This document shows, one piece after another, positions 25,068 to 32,839 of a stretch of DNA of 64,000 nt. Location of the stretch: the NCBI RefSeq assembly GCF_002531575.1, contig NZ_NWTI01000013.1:62001-126000 (forward strand), read 5' to 3'. The notes under the pieces were generated by a model. It saw nothing but the letters and a program-made list of their open reading frames with translations, ran no database searches and was not told the DNA's origin. How positions within the stretch are numbered: position 1 is the first letter of the stretch; each line of letters opens with the position of its first letter. A program made the translations under genes and the position numbers. This DNA comes from Bradyrhizobium sp. Y36 (GTDB lineage: Bacteria > Pseudomonadota > Alphaproteobacteria > Rhizobiales > Xanthobacteraceae).

Positions 25068-25093
25068 AACATGGCGGCCCCCTTCGCGGTTCC
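25068..25093 (-). promoter_or_regulatory. Possible EcfG-type promoter (GGAAC-N17-TGTT)
   Basis: On the minus strand GGAAC (25093-25089) is followed after 17 bases by TGTT (25071-25068). The first base of the -10 box departs from CGTT. It points toward the small genes at 24935 and 24817. Confidence 0.4.
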
Positions 25094-25149
25094 TTAACGG
25101 CTGCTCCCGTAACGTCGGCATATTTGCAGGGCTTGCGGGAGTATTGGAA

Positions 25150-25920
25150 ATGGTCGTGAAATGCGCGGGATGCGCTGACGGAACGGAGTTGCCGTTCGAA
25201 TTCAGGATGGCGTTCCAGCCGATCGTCGACGTCACCGCGCACCGGATCTGGGGATACGAAGCGCTGGTGCGCGGCCCGAACGGCGAGAGCGCGCACAGCG
25301 TGCTCAGCCAGCTCACCGACGACCAGCTCTACCGCTTCGACCAGGCCGCCCGCGTCATGGCGATCGAAACCGCGGGTAAGCTGTTCACGGATCCGCACGC
25401 GCGCCTCTCGATCAACTTCATGCCGAATGCCGTGTACGAACCGCGCGCCTGCATCCAGAAATCGCTGCAAGCCGCGCGGCGCGCCAATTTTCCGGCGGCC
25501 AACCTGATGTTCGAGTTCACCGAGAACGAACGGATGAGCGACCCCGCGCATGTCGAGAACATCGTGCAATCCTACAAGGCGCTCGGCTTCTGGACGGCGC
25601 TGGACGATTTCGGCGCCGGCTATGCCGGCCTCGGCCTGCTGGCACGGCTGCAGCCGAACCTGATCAAGATCGACATGGAGCTGCTGCGCGACATCCATCT
25701 CAGCCATCCGAAGCAAGTCATCGTGGCAGGCCTCGCCGGCATCGCGCGCGCACTCGATATCACGGTTCTGGCCGAGGGCGTCGAGAACGAGGCGGAGCTC
25801 ACCGCCCTGCGCGCCGCGGGGATCGCGCTGTTTCAGGGCTATCATTTCGCCAGGCCCGGCTTGATGTCGCTCCCGGCGGTACGGGGACTCGCGCCGATGG
25901 CCGTGTCGCTCGCGGGGTGA
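25150..25920 (+). CDS. EAL-domain protein (cyclic-di-GMP phosphodiesterase type)
   Basis: The 256-aa protein is a free-standing EAL domain: YEALVRG near residue 37, MFEFTENE, the metal-binding LDDFGAGYAGLGLL, LIKIDMELL and AEGVENEAEL, ending FQGYHFARP. Metal and catalytic positions appear kept, so hydrolysis of cyclic di-GMP is likely. The N-terminus has a CAGC cysteine pair and no membrane segment or sensor domain. The ATG at 25150 has GGGAG 8 bases upstream. A strong terminator follows. Confidence 0.9.
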   Translation: MVVKCAGCADGTELPFEFRMAFQPIVDVTAHRIWGYEALVRGPNGESAHSVLSQLTDDQLYRFDQAARVMAIETAGKLFTDPHARLSINFMPNAVYEPRACIQKSLQAARRANFPAANLMFEFTENERMSDPAHVENIVQSYKALGFWTALDDFGAGYAGLGLLARLQPNLIKIDMELLRDIHLSHPKQVIVAGLAGIARALDITVLAEGVENEAELTALRAAGIALFQGYHFARPGLMSLPAVRGLAPMAVSLAG

Positions 25921-25960
25921 GGCCTGGCCCTTCCAGGTTTTCCTGATCGCCGACCACAGA

Positions 25961-25996
25961 CAAAAGCCCGCGCGGATCGCTCCACGCGGGCTTTTG
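25961..25996. terminator. Bidirectional rho-independent terminator
   Basis: CAAAAGCCCGCG (25961-25972) is perfectly repeated in inverse at 25985-25996, with a 12-base loop. The A-run on one side and T-run on the other let it end transcripts from both the EAL gene and the small gene at 26062. Confidence 0.85.
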
Positions 25997-26061
25997 CTTG
26001 CCGCTTGCGCAGCCTCCCTCGAAAGCCCGGCATCGTCGAATCCACGACGCCGGCTTTGGGT

Positions 26062-26142
26062 TCAGTGCATATGGCCAATCAGATAGACGCCGCCGCCGAG
26101 AACGACCACGACCGGGACGGCCCAAAGCAGAAGTACGGGCAT
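26062..26142 (-). CDS. 26-residue membrane peptide
   Basis: From ATG 26142 (GGAG 7 bases upstream) the peptide MPVLLLWAVPVVVVLGGGVY ends with LIGHMH. It is one membrane helix with a His-Met-His end. I recall peptides of this type as common next to small secreted proteins in Bradyrhizobium. It lies 11 bases after the secreted-protein gene at 26154-26381 and should be co-transcribed with it. Confidence 0.6.
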   Translation of the reverse strand: MPVLLLWAVPVVVVLGGGVYLIGHMH

Positions 26143-26153
26143 CGCTTCTCTCC

Positions 26154-26381
26154 TCAGTTGGTTGTGCAGACCTTGACCGTCTTCATGCCGGTCTCGGCTT
26201 CGGCGCGGGTCTTGTAGACGGTGTCGCCGCTGACCACCGTGGTTTCCGTGGTGGTCGGCTTCGCCTCCGTGATGGTGCACTTCTTGGTCTTCACGTCCTG
26301 CACCACGTAGAACGACTGCGCGAACGCAGGCGCCGCAAACGACGTCAACACGGCAGCGGCAATGATGGTCTTGATGTTCAT
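26154..26381 (-). CDS. Small secreted protein
   Basis: The 75-aa precursor has a clean signal peptide (MNIKTIIAAAVLTSFAAPAFA, cleavage before QSF). The mature part is a short beta-rich protein with two cysteines (KKCTITEAKP and VKVCTTN) that could form a disulfide in the periplasm. The gene starts 46 bases downstream of an EcfG-like promoter motif. The function is unknown. Confidence 0.75.
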   Translation of the reverse strand: MNIKTIIAAAVLTSFAAPAFAQSFYVVQDVKTKKCTITEAKPTTTETTVVSGDTVYKTRAEAETGMKTVKVCTTN

Positions 26382-26426
26382 GGTGTCCTCCTCCAGCAGT
26401 CCGGTCATCCGGATCTGTCCGCTACC

Positions 26427-26451
26427 AACAGCAGCAATTGCCACTTGTTCC
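26427..26451 (-). promoter_or_regulatory. EcfG-like promoter (GGAAC-N16-TGTT)
   Basis: On the minus strand GGAAC at 26451-26447 and TGTT at 26430-26427 are 16 bases apart. The start codon of the secreted-protein gene is at 26381. Confidence 0.5.
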
Positions 26452-26461
26452 CGATTGCGAC

Positions 26462-26486
26462 TGAACCATCTGGCCCCAGTGGCGTT
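26462..26486 (+). promoter_or_regulatory. EcfG-like promoter (TGAAC-N16-CGTT)
   Basis: TGAAC at 26462-26466 has one mismatch to GGAAC, and CGTT at 26483-26486 is perfect with a 16-base spacer. It points to the small secreted-protein gene at 26508. It is back to back with the minus-strand motif at 26427. Confidence 0.4.
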
Positions 26487-26507
26487 GGTGCGCAGATGGA
26501 GGACGTG

Positions 26508-26702
26508 ATGCTGGATATGAGAGTTGTGACGACGTCGCTGGCGATGCTGATTGCTCTGGTGTCGGTGGCGCTGGCCGAGCCTATCAAGGATCAAGCCCGG
26601 CCTGCCGCGCAGGGCACCAGCGAAGCGCGTCCGATCCGCGTCATCCTGCCAGCGCCCTGGGAGCCCGCCACGGCGCAAGCCGACGCGCAGTCGGCGAAGT
26701 GA
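26508..26702 (+). CDS. Small secreted protein
   Basis: ATG 26508 has GGAGG 5 bases upstream; ATG 26496 is also in frame. The 64-aa precursor has a signal peptide (VVTTSLAMLIALVSVALA, cleavage before EPIKD), and the remaining 40 residues are proline- and alanine-rich (VILPAPWEPATAQADAQS). It seems unstructured. The function is unknown. Confidence 0.6.
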   Translation: MLDMRVVTTSLAMLIALVSVALAEPIKDQARPAAQGTSEARPIRVILPAPWEPATAQADAQSAK

Positions 26703-26962
26703 ACGGGTTGCCGCTCTCCCAAGTTGCGTGACGCATTCATCGGCACGCAAGGCGCGCTCGGCACCACGCGCGTTGCTCAAAGGCATTGTTGCTCGACGGC
26801 TTGTCGAACAGGCTGGAGGTTCCCCGCGCAGCGCCCGAGTTCCCTGCGCATGGATTGTCGTTTCGTCATGCGCACACGCGCTGTTTACGCGATGGCCTTC
26901 ACCTCGCATTCATGGCCCTGCCCTTAAACACCTCGCCGACAAGACGGCAGGTAGGTAGGACC

Positions 26963-27289
26963 ATGTCCTTTGACCCGATGGCCGCTGCGGTCGATTGGCT
27001 CGATGCCTACCGCGCCGGCGACATCGACACAGTTCTGGAAATGTATGCGGACGACGCCGTGATTCAGTGCGGCTGCGGCGGCTTGAAGACGAGTTCGGGC
27101 TGGGAGGGCCTGCGCGCCTATTGGCTCGACCGGCTCGCGAACTATCCCGCCTCCAGCCTCGACAATCTCCAGCCGTCGGGAGAGGCGGTGCTGGTCTCAT
27201 ACTTTGCCCGCGGCGGAGTCGTCAGCGCAAGCCTGACCTTCGATGCCCTCGGCAAGATCGCCTCGCACGTCTGCGGCCCGCGAAACTAG
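26963..27289 (+). CDS. Nuclear transport factor 2 (SnoaL-like) family protein
   Basis: The 108-aa protein has the NTF2/SnoaL cone-fold pattern: an N-terminal helix (AAAVDWLDAYRAGDIDTVLEMYADDAVIQ), then GWEGLRAYWLDRLANYP, then three strands ending ASLTFDALGKIASHV. Such proteins bind or act on small hydrophobic molecules; the active residues cannot be told. It is convergent with the gene at 27294, whose stop is 4 bases away. Confidence 0.75.
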   Translation: MSFDPMAAAVDWLDAYRAGDIDTVLEMYADDAVIQCGCGGLKTSSGWEGLRAYWLDRLANYPASSLDNLQPSGEAVLVSYFARGGVVSASLTFDALGKIASHVCGPRN

Positions 27290-27293
27290 CCAT

Positions 27294-27485
27294 CTATTTG
27301 CTGCGCTTTTGGGTGACGAGCCGCAAGCCGATGCCGTGTTGCCAGGCGCGCACCCTCACCGCCGCTTCGCTCCGGCCGAGCTCGCGCGCAATCTCGTCAG
27401 GCCGCCGCCCCGCTTCAGCCATGGCCTTCAACTGCGCGTGCTCCTCCGCCGTCCACCTCTTCAACATGGGATAGCGTAATTGCAT
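27294..27485 (-). CDS. Small Myb/SANT-like helix-turn-helix protein
   Basis: The 63-aa product from ATG 27485 is a tri-helical domain: RWTAEEHAQLKAMAEAGRRPDEIARELGRSEAAVRVRAWQ. The W...L...G.R..EIA..LGRS..AV..R pattern resembles the small SANT-like and GcrA N-terminal DNA-binding domains. The ribosome site is weak, and a start further upstream (up to 27644) cannot be excluded. A perfect EcfG promoter motif lies at 27627-27651 on the same strand. Confidence 0.65.
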   Translation of the reverse strand: MQLRYPMLKRWTAEEHAQLKAMAEAGRRPDEIARELGRSEAAVRVRAWQHGIGLRLVTQKRSK

Positions 27486-27626
27486 CGCTTGAGCCGTCTC
27501 GCCGAGAACCCGGCGATAATGGACCTGCGCAGTTGAAGTTCCGACATGAGCGGCAGCCAGCCCAGCATCTCCGGAGGCGGCGGGGCTCCGCTTGTCCGAG
27601 CTCAATTCATGCGAGAGGCGCGCCGT

Positions 27627-27651
27627 AACGGGACGACGTGGCAAACGTTCC
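27627..27651 (-). promoter_or_regulatory. EcfG-type stress promoter (GGAAC-N16-CGTT)
   Basis: On the minus strand GGAAC (27651-27647) and CGTT (27630-27627) are 16 bases apart, an exact match to the consensus. It would drive the helix-turn-helix gene at 27294-27485 with a leader of about 130 bases. Confidence 0.65.
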
Positions 27652-27774
27652 TAAAATTGATGGACGCGCGCTTCTGGCGCGAGACGAGCTGCGGCACTCG
27701 GAGCGTGCAAACCTTAGCAACCAATTCGACTCTCGCCTGTTGTCGCCGGCACATTCACGCCAGAGGATAAAAAA

Positions 27775-28095
27775 ATGCGACGTCTCACTCTACTTGCCAC
27801 GACTCTCTTGCTGCTCGCAGCGGCGCCCGCGGGCGCGCAGAACCAGCCTGCGCAGAGCGGGCCGGGCAACAATGCCGTCAACAGCTCGGACCAGAACAAC
27901 TCGAACAAGCCGGTCGCGGGCCGCAACAGCTTCACCGAAGGACAGGCGAAATCGCGGATCGAGGAAGCCGGTTATTCCAACGTCTCCAGCCTGCAGAAGG
28001 ACGACCAGGGCGTCTGGCGCGGCAAGGCCGACAAGGCCGGCACCAAGACCGACGTCAGCATCGACTTCCAGGGCAACGTCAATCCCGTCAAGTAA
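27775..28095 (+). CDS. Secreted PepSY-like protein
   Basis: The 106-aa precursor has a signal peptide (LTLLATTLLLLAAAPAGAQ). After an Asn/Gln-rich linker (NNAVNSSDQNNSNKP) comes a small alpha/beta domain (SFTEGQAKSRIEEAGYSNVSSLQKDDQGVWRGKADKAG, then DVSIDFQGNV), which looks like a PepSY-type domain. It is followed after 24 bases by the glycine-zipper stress protein, with a ribosome site (GAGGAG) between. Confidence 0.75.
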   Translation: MRRLTLLATTLLLLAAAPAGAQNQPAQSGPGNNAVNSSDQNNSNKPVAGRNSFTEGQAKSRIEEAGYSNVSSLQKDDQGVWRGKADKAGTKTDVSIDFQGNVNPVK

Positions 28096-28119
28096 CGAAC
28101 ATCACGAGGAGACCCAACA

Positions 28120-28746
28120 ATGACCGTCACCATCTCGCGTCTATACGACACCTACGCCGATGCCGAGCGCGCCGTGACCCGGCTCGAAGGCGCTGGCGTG
28201 CCGCACTCCGACATCAGCCTCGTCGCCAACAATTCCGACAATTGGTACGGCTCTCGCTCCGGCAAGGTCGACCGTGACCGCGACGGCGTGGACGATCGTG
28301 CCGAAGGCGCCGGCACCGGAGCCGGCATCGGCGCCGGTCTCGGCGGCGCAGCGGGCCTGCTTGCGGGCCTCGGCCTGCTCGCGATCCCCGGCCTCGGTCC
28401 GGTCGTGGCGGCAGGCTGGCTTGCCGCCACCGCAGTCGGCGCAGCGGCCGGTGCAGCCACCGGCGGAATCGTCGGTGCGCTGACGGAAGCCGGCATCTCG
28501 AAGGAAGACGCCTCGCGCTATGCCGAAGGCGTCCGCCGCGGCGGCACCTTGGTGTCCGCGCGGGTGCCCGACCAGGACCGCACGCGCCTCGATGCCATTC
28601 TGCACGAGAAGTCGGTGAACCTGCAGGACCGCAGCGCCGCCTGGCAGAAGTCCGGCTGGTCCGATTTCAACGCGGCGAGCCCGCCGCTGTCGCCGGAGGA
28701 CATCGGCCGCGAGCGCGAGCTCTACGGCACGGGCACCCGGCGCTAA
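28120..28746 (+). CDS. General-stress-protein-like glycine-zipper protein
   Basis: The 208-aa protein starts with a domain like Bacillus YflT/general stress protein 17M (SRLYDTYADAERAVTRLEGAGVPHSDISLVANN). A central glycine- and alanine-rich hydrophobic region follows (GTGAGIGAGLGGAAGLLAGLG, then VGAAAGAATGGIVGAL), then a conserved segment (GISKEDASRYAEGVRRGGTLVSARV). The glycine zipper suggests membrane association. It is the second gene of a two-gene operon that ends at a clear terminator. Confidence 0.8.
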   Translation: MTVTISRLYDTYADAERAVTRLEGAGVPHSDISLVANNSDNWYGSRSGKVDRDRDGVDDRAEGAGTGAGIGAGLGGAAGLLAGLGLLAIPGLGPVVAAGWLAATAVGAAAGAATGGIVGALTEAGISKEDASRYAEGVRRGGTLVSARVPDQDRTRLDAILHEKSVNLQDRSAAWQKSGWSDFNAASPPLSPEDIGRERELYGTGTRR

Positions 28747-28766
28747 AGCTGCTCAAACACGACAAG

Positions 28767-28791
28767 GGCCCCGCGGTGCGGGGCCTTTCTT
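28767..28791 (+). terminator. Rho-independent terminator
   Basis: GGCCCCGC pairs perfectly with GCGGGGCC around a 3-base loop, followed by TTTCTT. It ends the operon of the PepSY-like and glycine-zipper genes, 20 bases after the stop. Confidence 0.85.
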
Positions 28792-28933
28792 CTGTCGAAG
28801 CTCGCCCCGTCGCGAAAGGCTCAACTTTATCTCAAATGCCACAAAGCGGATTCGGCGAAACGAAATTCCTTCGCGCCATGCTGGGACACGCTTCCTTGCG
28901 GACGCATTCGGGACAGCTTCGGAGAGATCACCA

Positions 28934-29119
28934 ATGTACTACGTCGCCGCTGCATTGCTGGTGCTGTCGGGACTGTTCTACTCAGCGAGCCATCACGAGA
29001 TCGGCTCGTTCGGCGTCACCATGTGCACCTATGGCGGTGCGTTCTGCGACAACCCGCTGATCGTCTTTTCCGGCGCGGCGCTGGCTGCGGCCTGGGGCAT
29101 GTTCGTCAGCGTCAAGTAA
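28934..29119 (+). CDS. Small two-helix membrane protein
   Basis: The 61-aa product has two hydrophobic helices (YYVAAALLVLSGLFY; LIVFSGAALAAAWGMFV) joined by a loop with two cysteines (VTMCTYGGAFCDNP). GGAGAG lies before the ATG. It resembles the many short membrane proteins of Bradyrhizobium; no role is known. The 238 bases after it hold no gene, only a partial intergenic cassette. Confidence 0.7.
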   Translation: MYYVAAALLVLSGLFYSASHHEIGSFGVTMCTYGGAFCDNPLIVFSGAALAAAWGMFVSVK

Positions 29120-29214
29120 CGCGGCGCCGCCAATCCTCATCCCTGACGTTGGAAAGCCCGCTGTAAGGCAGGCAGCCTCACGATGCGGCCGTGCGGACGT
29201 TCGGGATGTCTGGC

Positions 29215-29253
29215 GATGGTACCAATCTACAGGTGTTTTGCCCGGCGGTCAAG
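29215..29253 (-). repeat. Intergenic cassette, partial copy
   Basis: On the minus strand TTGACC, a one-base-shorter version of the conserved spacer (CCGGGCAAAACACCTG) and TAGATT are seen. No good hairpin follows. It lies upstream of the transporter gene. Confidence 0.4.
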
Positions 29254-29357
29254 CTGATTTAGCTTTATCAGAAGTCGCCGGTCTCTCTCGTCAGGGAACT
29301 TATGTTCGCCGCCCAGCATTGCATTGGCACATTTTCCCGATCGAGGTCTTTCCCTCC

Positions 29358-30644
29358 ATGAGCGACAGCGCCCTCACCCCGACGAAGTCCGCGCCGACGC
29401 TGCTGCAAAGACTGGGGCCGGGCCTGATCACCGGGGCCGCCGACGACGATCCGTCGGGCATCGCCACCTATTCGCAGGCCGGCGCGCAATTCGGCTTCGG
29501 GCTGCTGTGGACGGTGTTTCTCACCACGCCGTTCATGATCGCCATCCAGCTCGTCAGCGCGCAGATCGGCCGCGTCACCGGCAAGGGACTCGCCGCCAAT
29601 GTCATGAAGGTCGCGCCGCGCTGGGCGGTGCTGGGCCTCGTCGCCATGCTGGTGGCGGCGAACACGTTCAACATCGCCGCCGACATCGCCGCGATGGCCG
29701 AGGCGCTCTCCCTCGTCATCGGCGGGCTCAACCACGAGCACGCGCTGATCTTTGCGGCGGGCTCGACCCTGCTGCAGGTGTTCCTGCCCTATCGCCGCTA
29801 TTCGCCGGTGCTGAAATTCCTCACCCTCGCGCTGTTCGCCTACGTTGCGACCGCCTTCACCGTCAAGATCCCGTGGAGCACGGCGCTGCTCGCCGCGGTA
29901 TGGCCGAAGGCCGATGTCAGCGCCGATTATCTGATGATGGTCGTGGCCGTGCTCGGCACCACCATCAGCCCGTACCTGTTCTTCTGGCAGGCCTCACAGG
30001 AGGTCGAAGAGATGAACCAGGGCCAGCGCGACAAGCCGCTGCGCGAGCTCAAGCGCGGCGGCACCCACGAGCTCGACCGCATCAGGACCGACACCCTCTC
30101 GGGCATGCTGCTGTCCAACGGCATCGCCTTCTTCATCATCCTGACCACGGCGTCCGTGCTGCATGCGAACGGCGTCACCAAGATCAATTCGGCGACCGAG
30201 GCGGCCGAGGCGCTGCGGCCGCTCGCCGGGGACTTCACCTTCGCGCTGTTCGCGACCGGCATCATCGGCACGGGCCTGCTCGCGATACCGGTGCTGGCGG
30301 GCTCGGCCGCCTATGGCGTTGCGGAGATCTTCGGCTGGCATGCGACGCTGGAGGCCAAGCCCGACGAGGCGGTGGGCTTCTACACCATCATCGCCGCGGC
30401 GACGATCATCGGCTTCGGCCTCGGCTTCACCGGCATCGACTCCATCCACATGCTGGTGTGGAGCGCGGTGCTCAACGGCGTCGTCGCGGTCCCGATCATG
30501 GCGATGATGATGCTGATCGTCTCGAGCCGGGCGATCATGGGCCGCTTCAGGGCACGATCATGGCTGATCGTGCTGGGCTGGCTCGGCACCGCGCTGATGG
30601 CGCTGGCCGTCCTTGCTCTGCTCGGCTCGTCGCTGATCGGCTGA
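29358..30644 (+). CDS. NRAMP-related divalent metal transporter
   Basis: The 428-aa inner-membrane protein has about eleven hydrophobic spans and the NRAMP fold pattern. The first helix carries GAADDDPSGIATYSQAGAQFG, where classic Mn/Fe transporters have DPGN. Helix 6 (TGIIGTGLLAIPVLAGSAAYG) lacks the usual MPH motif. These changes are typical of NRAMP-related proteins that may carry Mg2+ or other ions, so Mn2+/Fe2+ specificity should not be assumed. TCCCTCC-poor sequence gives no strong ribosome site; ATG 29358 was chosen as the first Met before the family start. Confidence 0.82.
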   Translation: MSDSALTPTKSAPTLLQRLGPGLITGAADDDPSGIATYSQAGAQFGFGLLWTVFLTTPFMIAIQLVSAQIGRVTGKGLAANVMKVAPRWAVLGLVAMLVAANTFNIAADIAAMAEALSLVIGGLNHEHALIFAAGSTLLQVFLPYRRYSPVLKFLTLALFAYVATAFTVKIPWSTALLAAVWPKADVSADYLMMVVAVLGTTISPYLFFWQASQEVEEMNQGQRDKPLRELKRGGTHELDRIRTDTLSGMLLSNGIAFFIILTTASVLHANGVTKINSATEAAEALRPLAGDFTFALFATGIIGTGLLAIPVLAGSAAYGVAEIFGWHATLEAKPDEAVGFYTIIAAATIIGFGLGFTGIDSIHMLVWSAVLNGVVAVPIMAMMMLIVSSRAIMGRFRARSWLIVLGWLGTALMALAVLALLGSSLIG

Positions 30645-30646
30645 AG

Positions 30647-30748
30647 CTAGACTGGCGACAGCGCCGCCGAGATCTGCGAGGCGATGACGAAGGCCGCGAA
30701 AACGGCCGGCACGCTGATGAACCGCAAGAACTGATCGATCGAAAGCAT
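30647..30748 (-). CDS. 33-residue membrane peptide
   Basis: ATG 30748 follows a G-rich ribosome site (GGGGGGA). The peptide MLSIDQFLRFISVPAVFAAF continues VIASQISAALSPV and is one amphipathic/membrane helix. Its stop lies 3 bases from the convergent transporter stop. No family is recognised. Confidence 0.45.
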   Translation of the reverse strand: MLSIDQFLRFISVPAVFAAFVIASQISAALSPV

Positions 30749-30787
30749 CTGTCCCCCCAAAGACAAAAAGCTCCCTCGGCCGCCGCG

Positions 30788-30898
30788 CTATTCCGCCCCT
30801 TGCGCGACGTGCTGCTCGGCCGTCAGAAGCTGATCGGAAATGGCGGCCCCACTCATGGTGAGCAACGCCAGAATCGTAATCACGCCCAAGAATTTCAT
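30788..30898 (-). CDS. 36-residue secreted or membrane peptide
   Basis: ATG 30898 opens a frame for MKFLGVITILALLTMSGAAI, then SDQLLTAEQHVAQGAE: a signal-peptide-like helix and a short polar tail. The ribosome site is poor. It would be co-transcribed with the peptide at 30647. Sequence 30899-31134 upstream shows no other gene. Confidence 0.35.
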   Translation of the reverse strand: MKFLGVITILALLTMSGAAISDQLLTAEQHVAQGAE

Positions 30899-31134
30899 GG
30901 CCGGGAAAGTCGCCTCCGATTGTGGCCAAAAATGTCAAACTCTGGTTCGATTCAGCGACGATTCCGGGAAGATCATGGCTATCCCCACCGGATTCTACGG
31001 GGTTTTTCCGCAAACCGGCCGCGATGCCTCGGCTCGCCGCATGACATCCGGCTTCACGGCGCGGCGTCGCTCGCCTAACAATTGCGGCCGGGCCACAAGA
31101 AAACAACGTCCGCTTCGGGCGGCAGGGGAGCGAC

Positions 31135-32349
31135 ATGACAGCCTCATCAAAAGCAACAAGCCTCGAAATCCTCGCCTGCGATGCCGGCTGGAGAAACTAC
31201 CATTTCGTCAAGCTGACGACCGAGGACGGCATCGTCGGCTGGAGCGAGTTCGACGAGGGTTTTGGCTCGCCCGGCGTCGGGGCTGCCATCCAGCGCCTCT
31301 CTGCCCGCGTCATCGGGCAGAACGTCTTCCAGCACGAGCGCATCCATGCCGAATTGTTCGCGGCGACGCGTCCCGCCGCCGGCGGCGTGGTGGCCCAAGC
31401 GTTAGGTGCGATCGAGAACGCGCTGCTCGATGCCAAGGCGAAGTGCCTTGGCGTCCCCTGTTACGAGCTGCTTGGCGGCAAGCTCCGCGACCGCATCAGG
31501 GTCTACTGGTCGCATTGCGCCACGTGGCGCATCAATCATCCGTCCTGGTACAAGCCGCCGATCGAAAACCTCGACGGCGTCAAGGCGATGGGCCGCGAGG
31601 TGCGCGAGAAGAAATTCACCGCGCTCAAGACCAACATCTTTTCCTATGACGACGGCAAGCCGACCGGCTGGCGCCCCGGCTTCGGCTCACCCTTCGCGCC
31701 CGAGATCAACGTCGATCGCAAGATCCTGCGCGACCTGCACATGCATCTGGAAGCGATCCGCGACGGTGCCGGCCCTGACGTCGACATCCTCCTGGACTGC
31801 AACTTCAACGCCAAGACCGAAGGCTACCTGAAGATCCTGCGCACCATTGCGGACATCGACATGTTCTGGGTCGAGATCGACAGCTTCAATCCGGACGCGC
31901 TCGGTTATATCCGCAGGCAAAGTCCGCATCCGATATCCTCCTGCGAAACGCTGCTCTCCTTGCGCGAATTCCTGCCCTATTTCCAGGCGCAGGCCATGGA
32001 CGTCGCGATCATCGACACGCCCTGGAACGGTGTCTGGCAATCGATGAAGATCGCTGCCGCCGCCGAAGCCTTCGAGGTCAACGTCGCCCCGCACAATTTC
32101 TACGGCCATCTCTGCTCGATGACGAACGCGCATTTCTGCGCCGCCGTTCCGAACCTGCGCATCATGGAGATCGACATCGATCGTCTGGCCTGGGACCGCG
32201 AACTGTTCACCCATGAGCCGGAGATCGAAAACGGTCATCTGGTCGTGCCGGATCGGCCCGGCTGGGGCACCGAACCGAACGAGGACGCCTTGCGCGCGCA
32301 TCCGCCGAGGACGAGCGGGGGACTCTTGAATTACGGCCGCAAGGGGTGA
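31135..32349 (+). CDS. Mandelate racemase / muconate lactonizing enzyme family protein
   Basis: This 404-aa member of the enolase superfamily should abstract a proton alpha to a carboxylate, as in sugar-acid dehydratases or racemases. The N-terminal capping domain includes GWSEFDEGFGSPGV, and the barrel has ALKTNIF (Lys), LLDCNFN (metal Asp), FWVEIDSF (Glu), SSCETL (Glu) and NVAPHNFYG (His), so the metal site and a Lys/His base pair are present. GGGAG precedes the ATG. It stands alone, so the substrate cannot be inferred from context. Confidence 0.87.
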   Translation: MTASSKATSLEILACDAGWRNYHFVKLTTEDGIVGWSEFDEGFGSPGVGAAIQRLSARVIGQNVFQHERIHAELFAATRPAAGGVVAQALGAIENALLDAKAKCLGVPCYELLGGKLRDRIRVYWSHCATWRINHPSWYKPPIENLDGVKAMGREVREKKFTALKTNIFSYDDGKPTGWRPGFGSPFAPEINVDRKILRDLHMHLEAIRDGAGPDVDILLDCNFNAKTEGYLKILRTIADIDMFWVEIDSFNPDALGYIRRQSPHPISSCETLLSLREFLPYFQAQAMDVAIIDTPWNGVWQSMKIAAAAEAFEVNVAPHNFYGHLCSMTNAHFCAAVPNLRIMEIDIDRLAWDRELFTHEPEIENGHLVVPDRPGWGTEPNEDALRAHPPRTSGGLLNYGRKG

Positions 32350-32367
32350 CGAAAGGAGCTGACGGGA

Positions 32368-32649
32368 TTACGGCGTCACGGGATTGACGGTCGGGGATGT
32401 CCTGGGCCCCGGCCGTGCCGGCTCGATCGGCGATTTCGGGCTGGTCGGCAGCACCTCGGCGCCAGCGGCATGCGCCGCTTCGCCTGTGGTCGCATACATC
32501 GCCACGTGCGCCGGCTGGGTCTTGGCGCGATTCCACGGGCCGTGGTCGACGATCAGCATTGCTGCAATCGTCACGCCTGCCACGATGAGCGCAATCACGC
32601 CGGGATGGCGGAGCGCGGTGGAGATAGAGTTCGCGAAACGACTTGTCAT
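32368..32649 (-). CDS. Single-pass membrane protein, hypothetical
   Basis: The 93-aa product has a basic N-terminus, one hydrophobic helix (VIALIVAGVTIAAMLIV) and then a polar proline-rich tail (LPTSPKSPIEPARPGPRTSP) that should face the periplasm. No family is recognised. The 190 bases between it and arginase show nothing further. Confidence 0.6.
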   Translation of the reverse strand: MTSRFANSISTALRHPGVIALIVAGVTIAAMLIVDHGPWNRAKTQPAHVAMYATTGEAAHAAGAEVLPTSPKSPIEPARPGPRTSPTVNPVTP

Positions 32650-32839
32650 CGAAGGATCCGCTATTGTCCGACTGTTAGGTTAATTCAAAGGCGCCCCTCC
32701 CGGTTCCCTGCATCCTTCCAGCAAGTTCCGGACCAAACTGGCGCGCCTTCCCTTCTGCGGCAGCAAAAGCTGCCCGCACCAAGAACGGCACGCACTCCCG
32801 CCGTTGCCCTTGTCACGCACTGAGTGCCGTCCACGAGAT

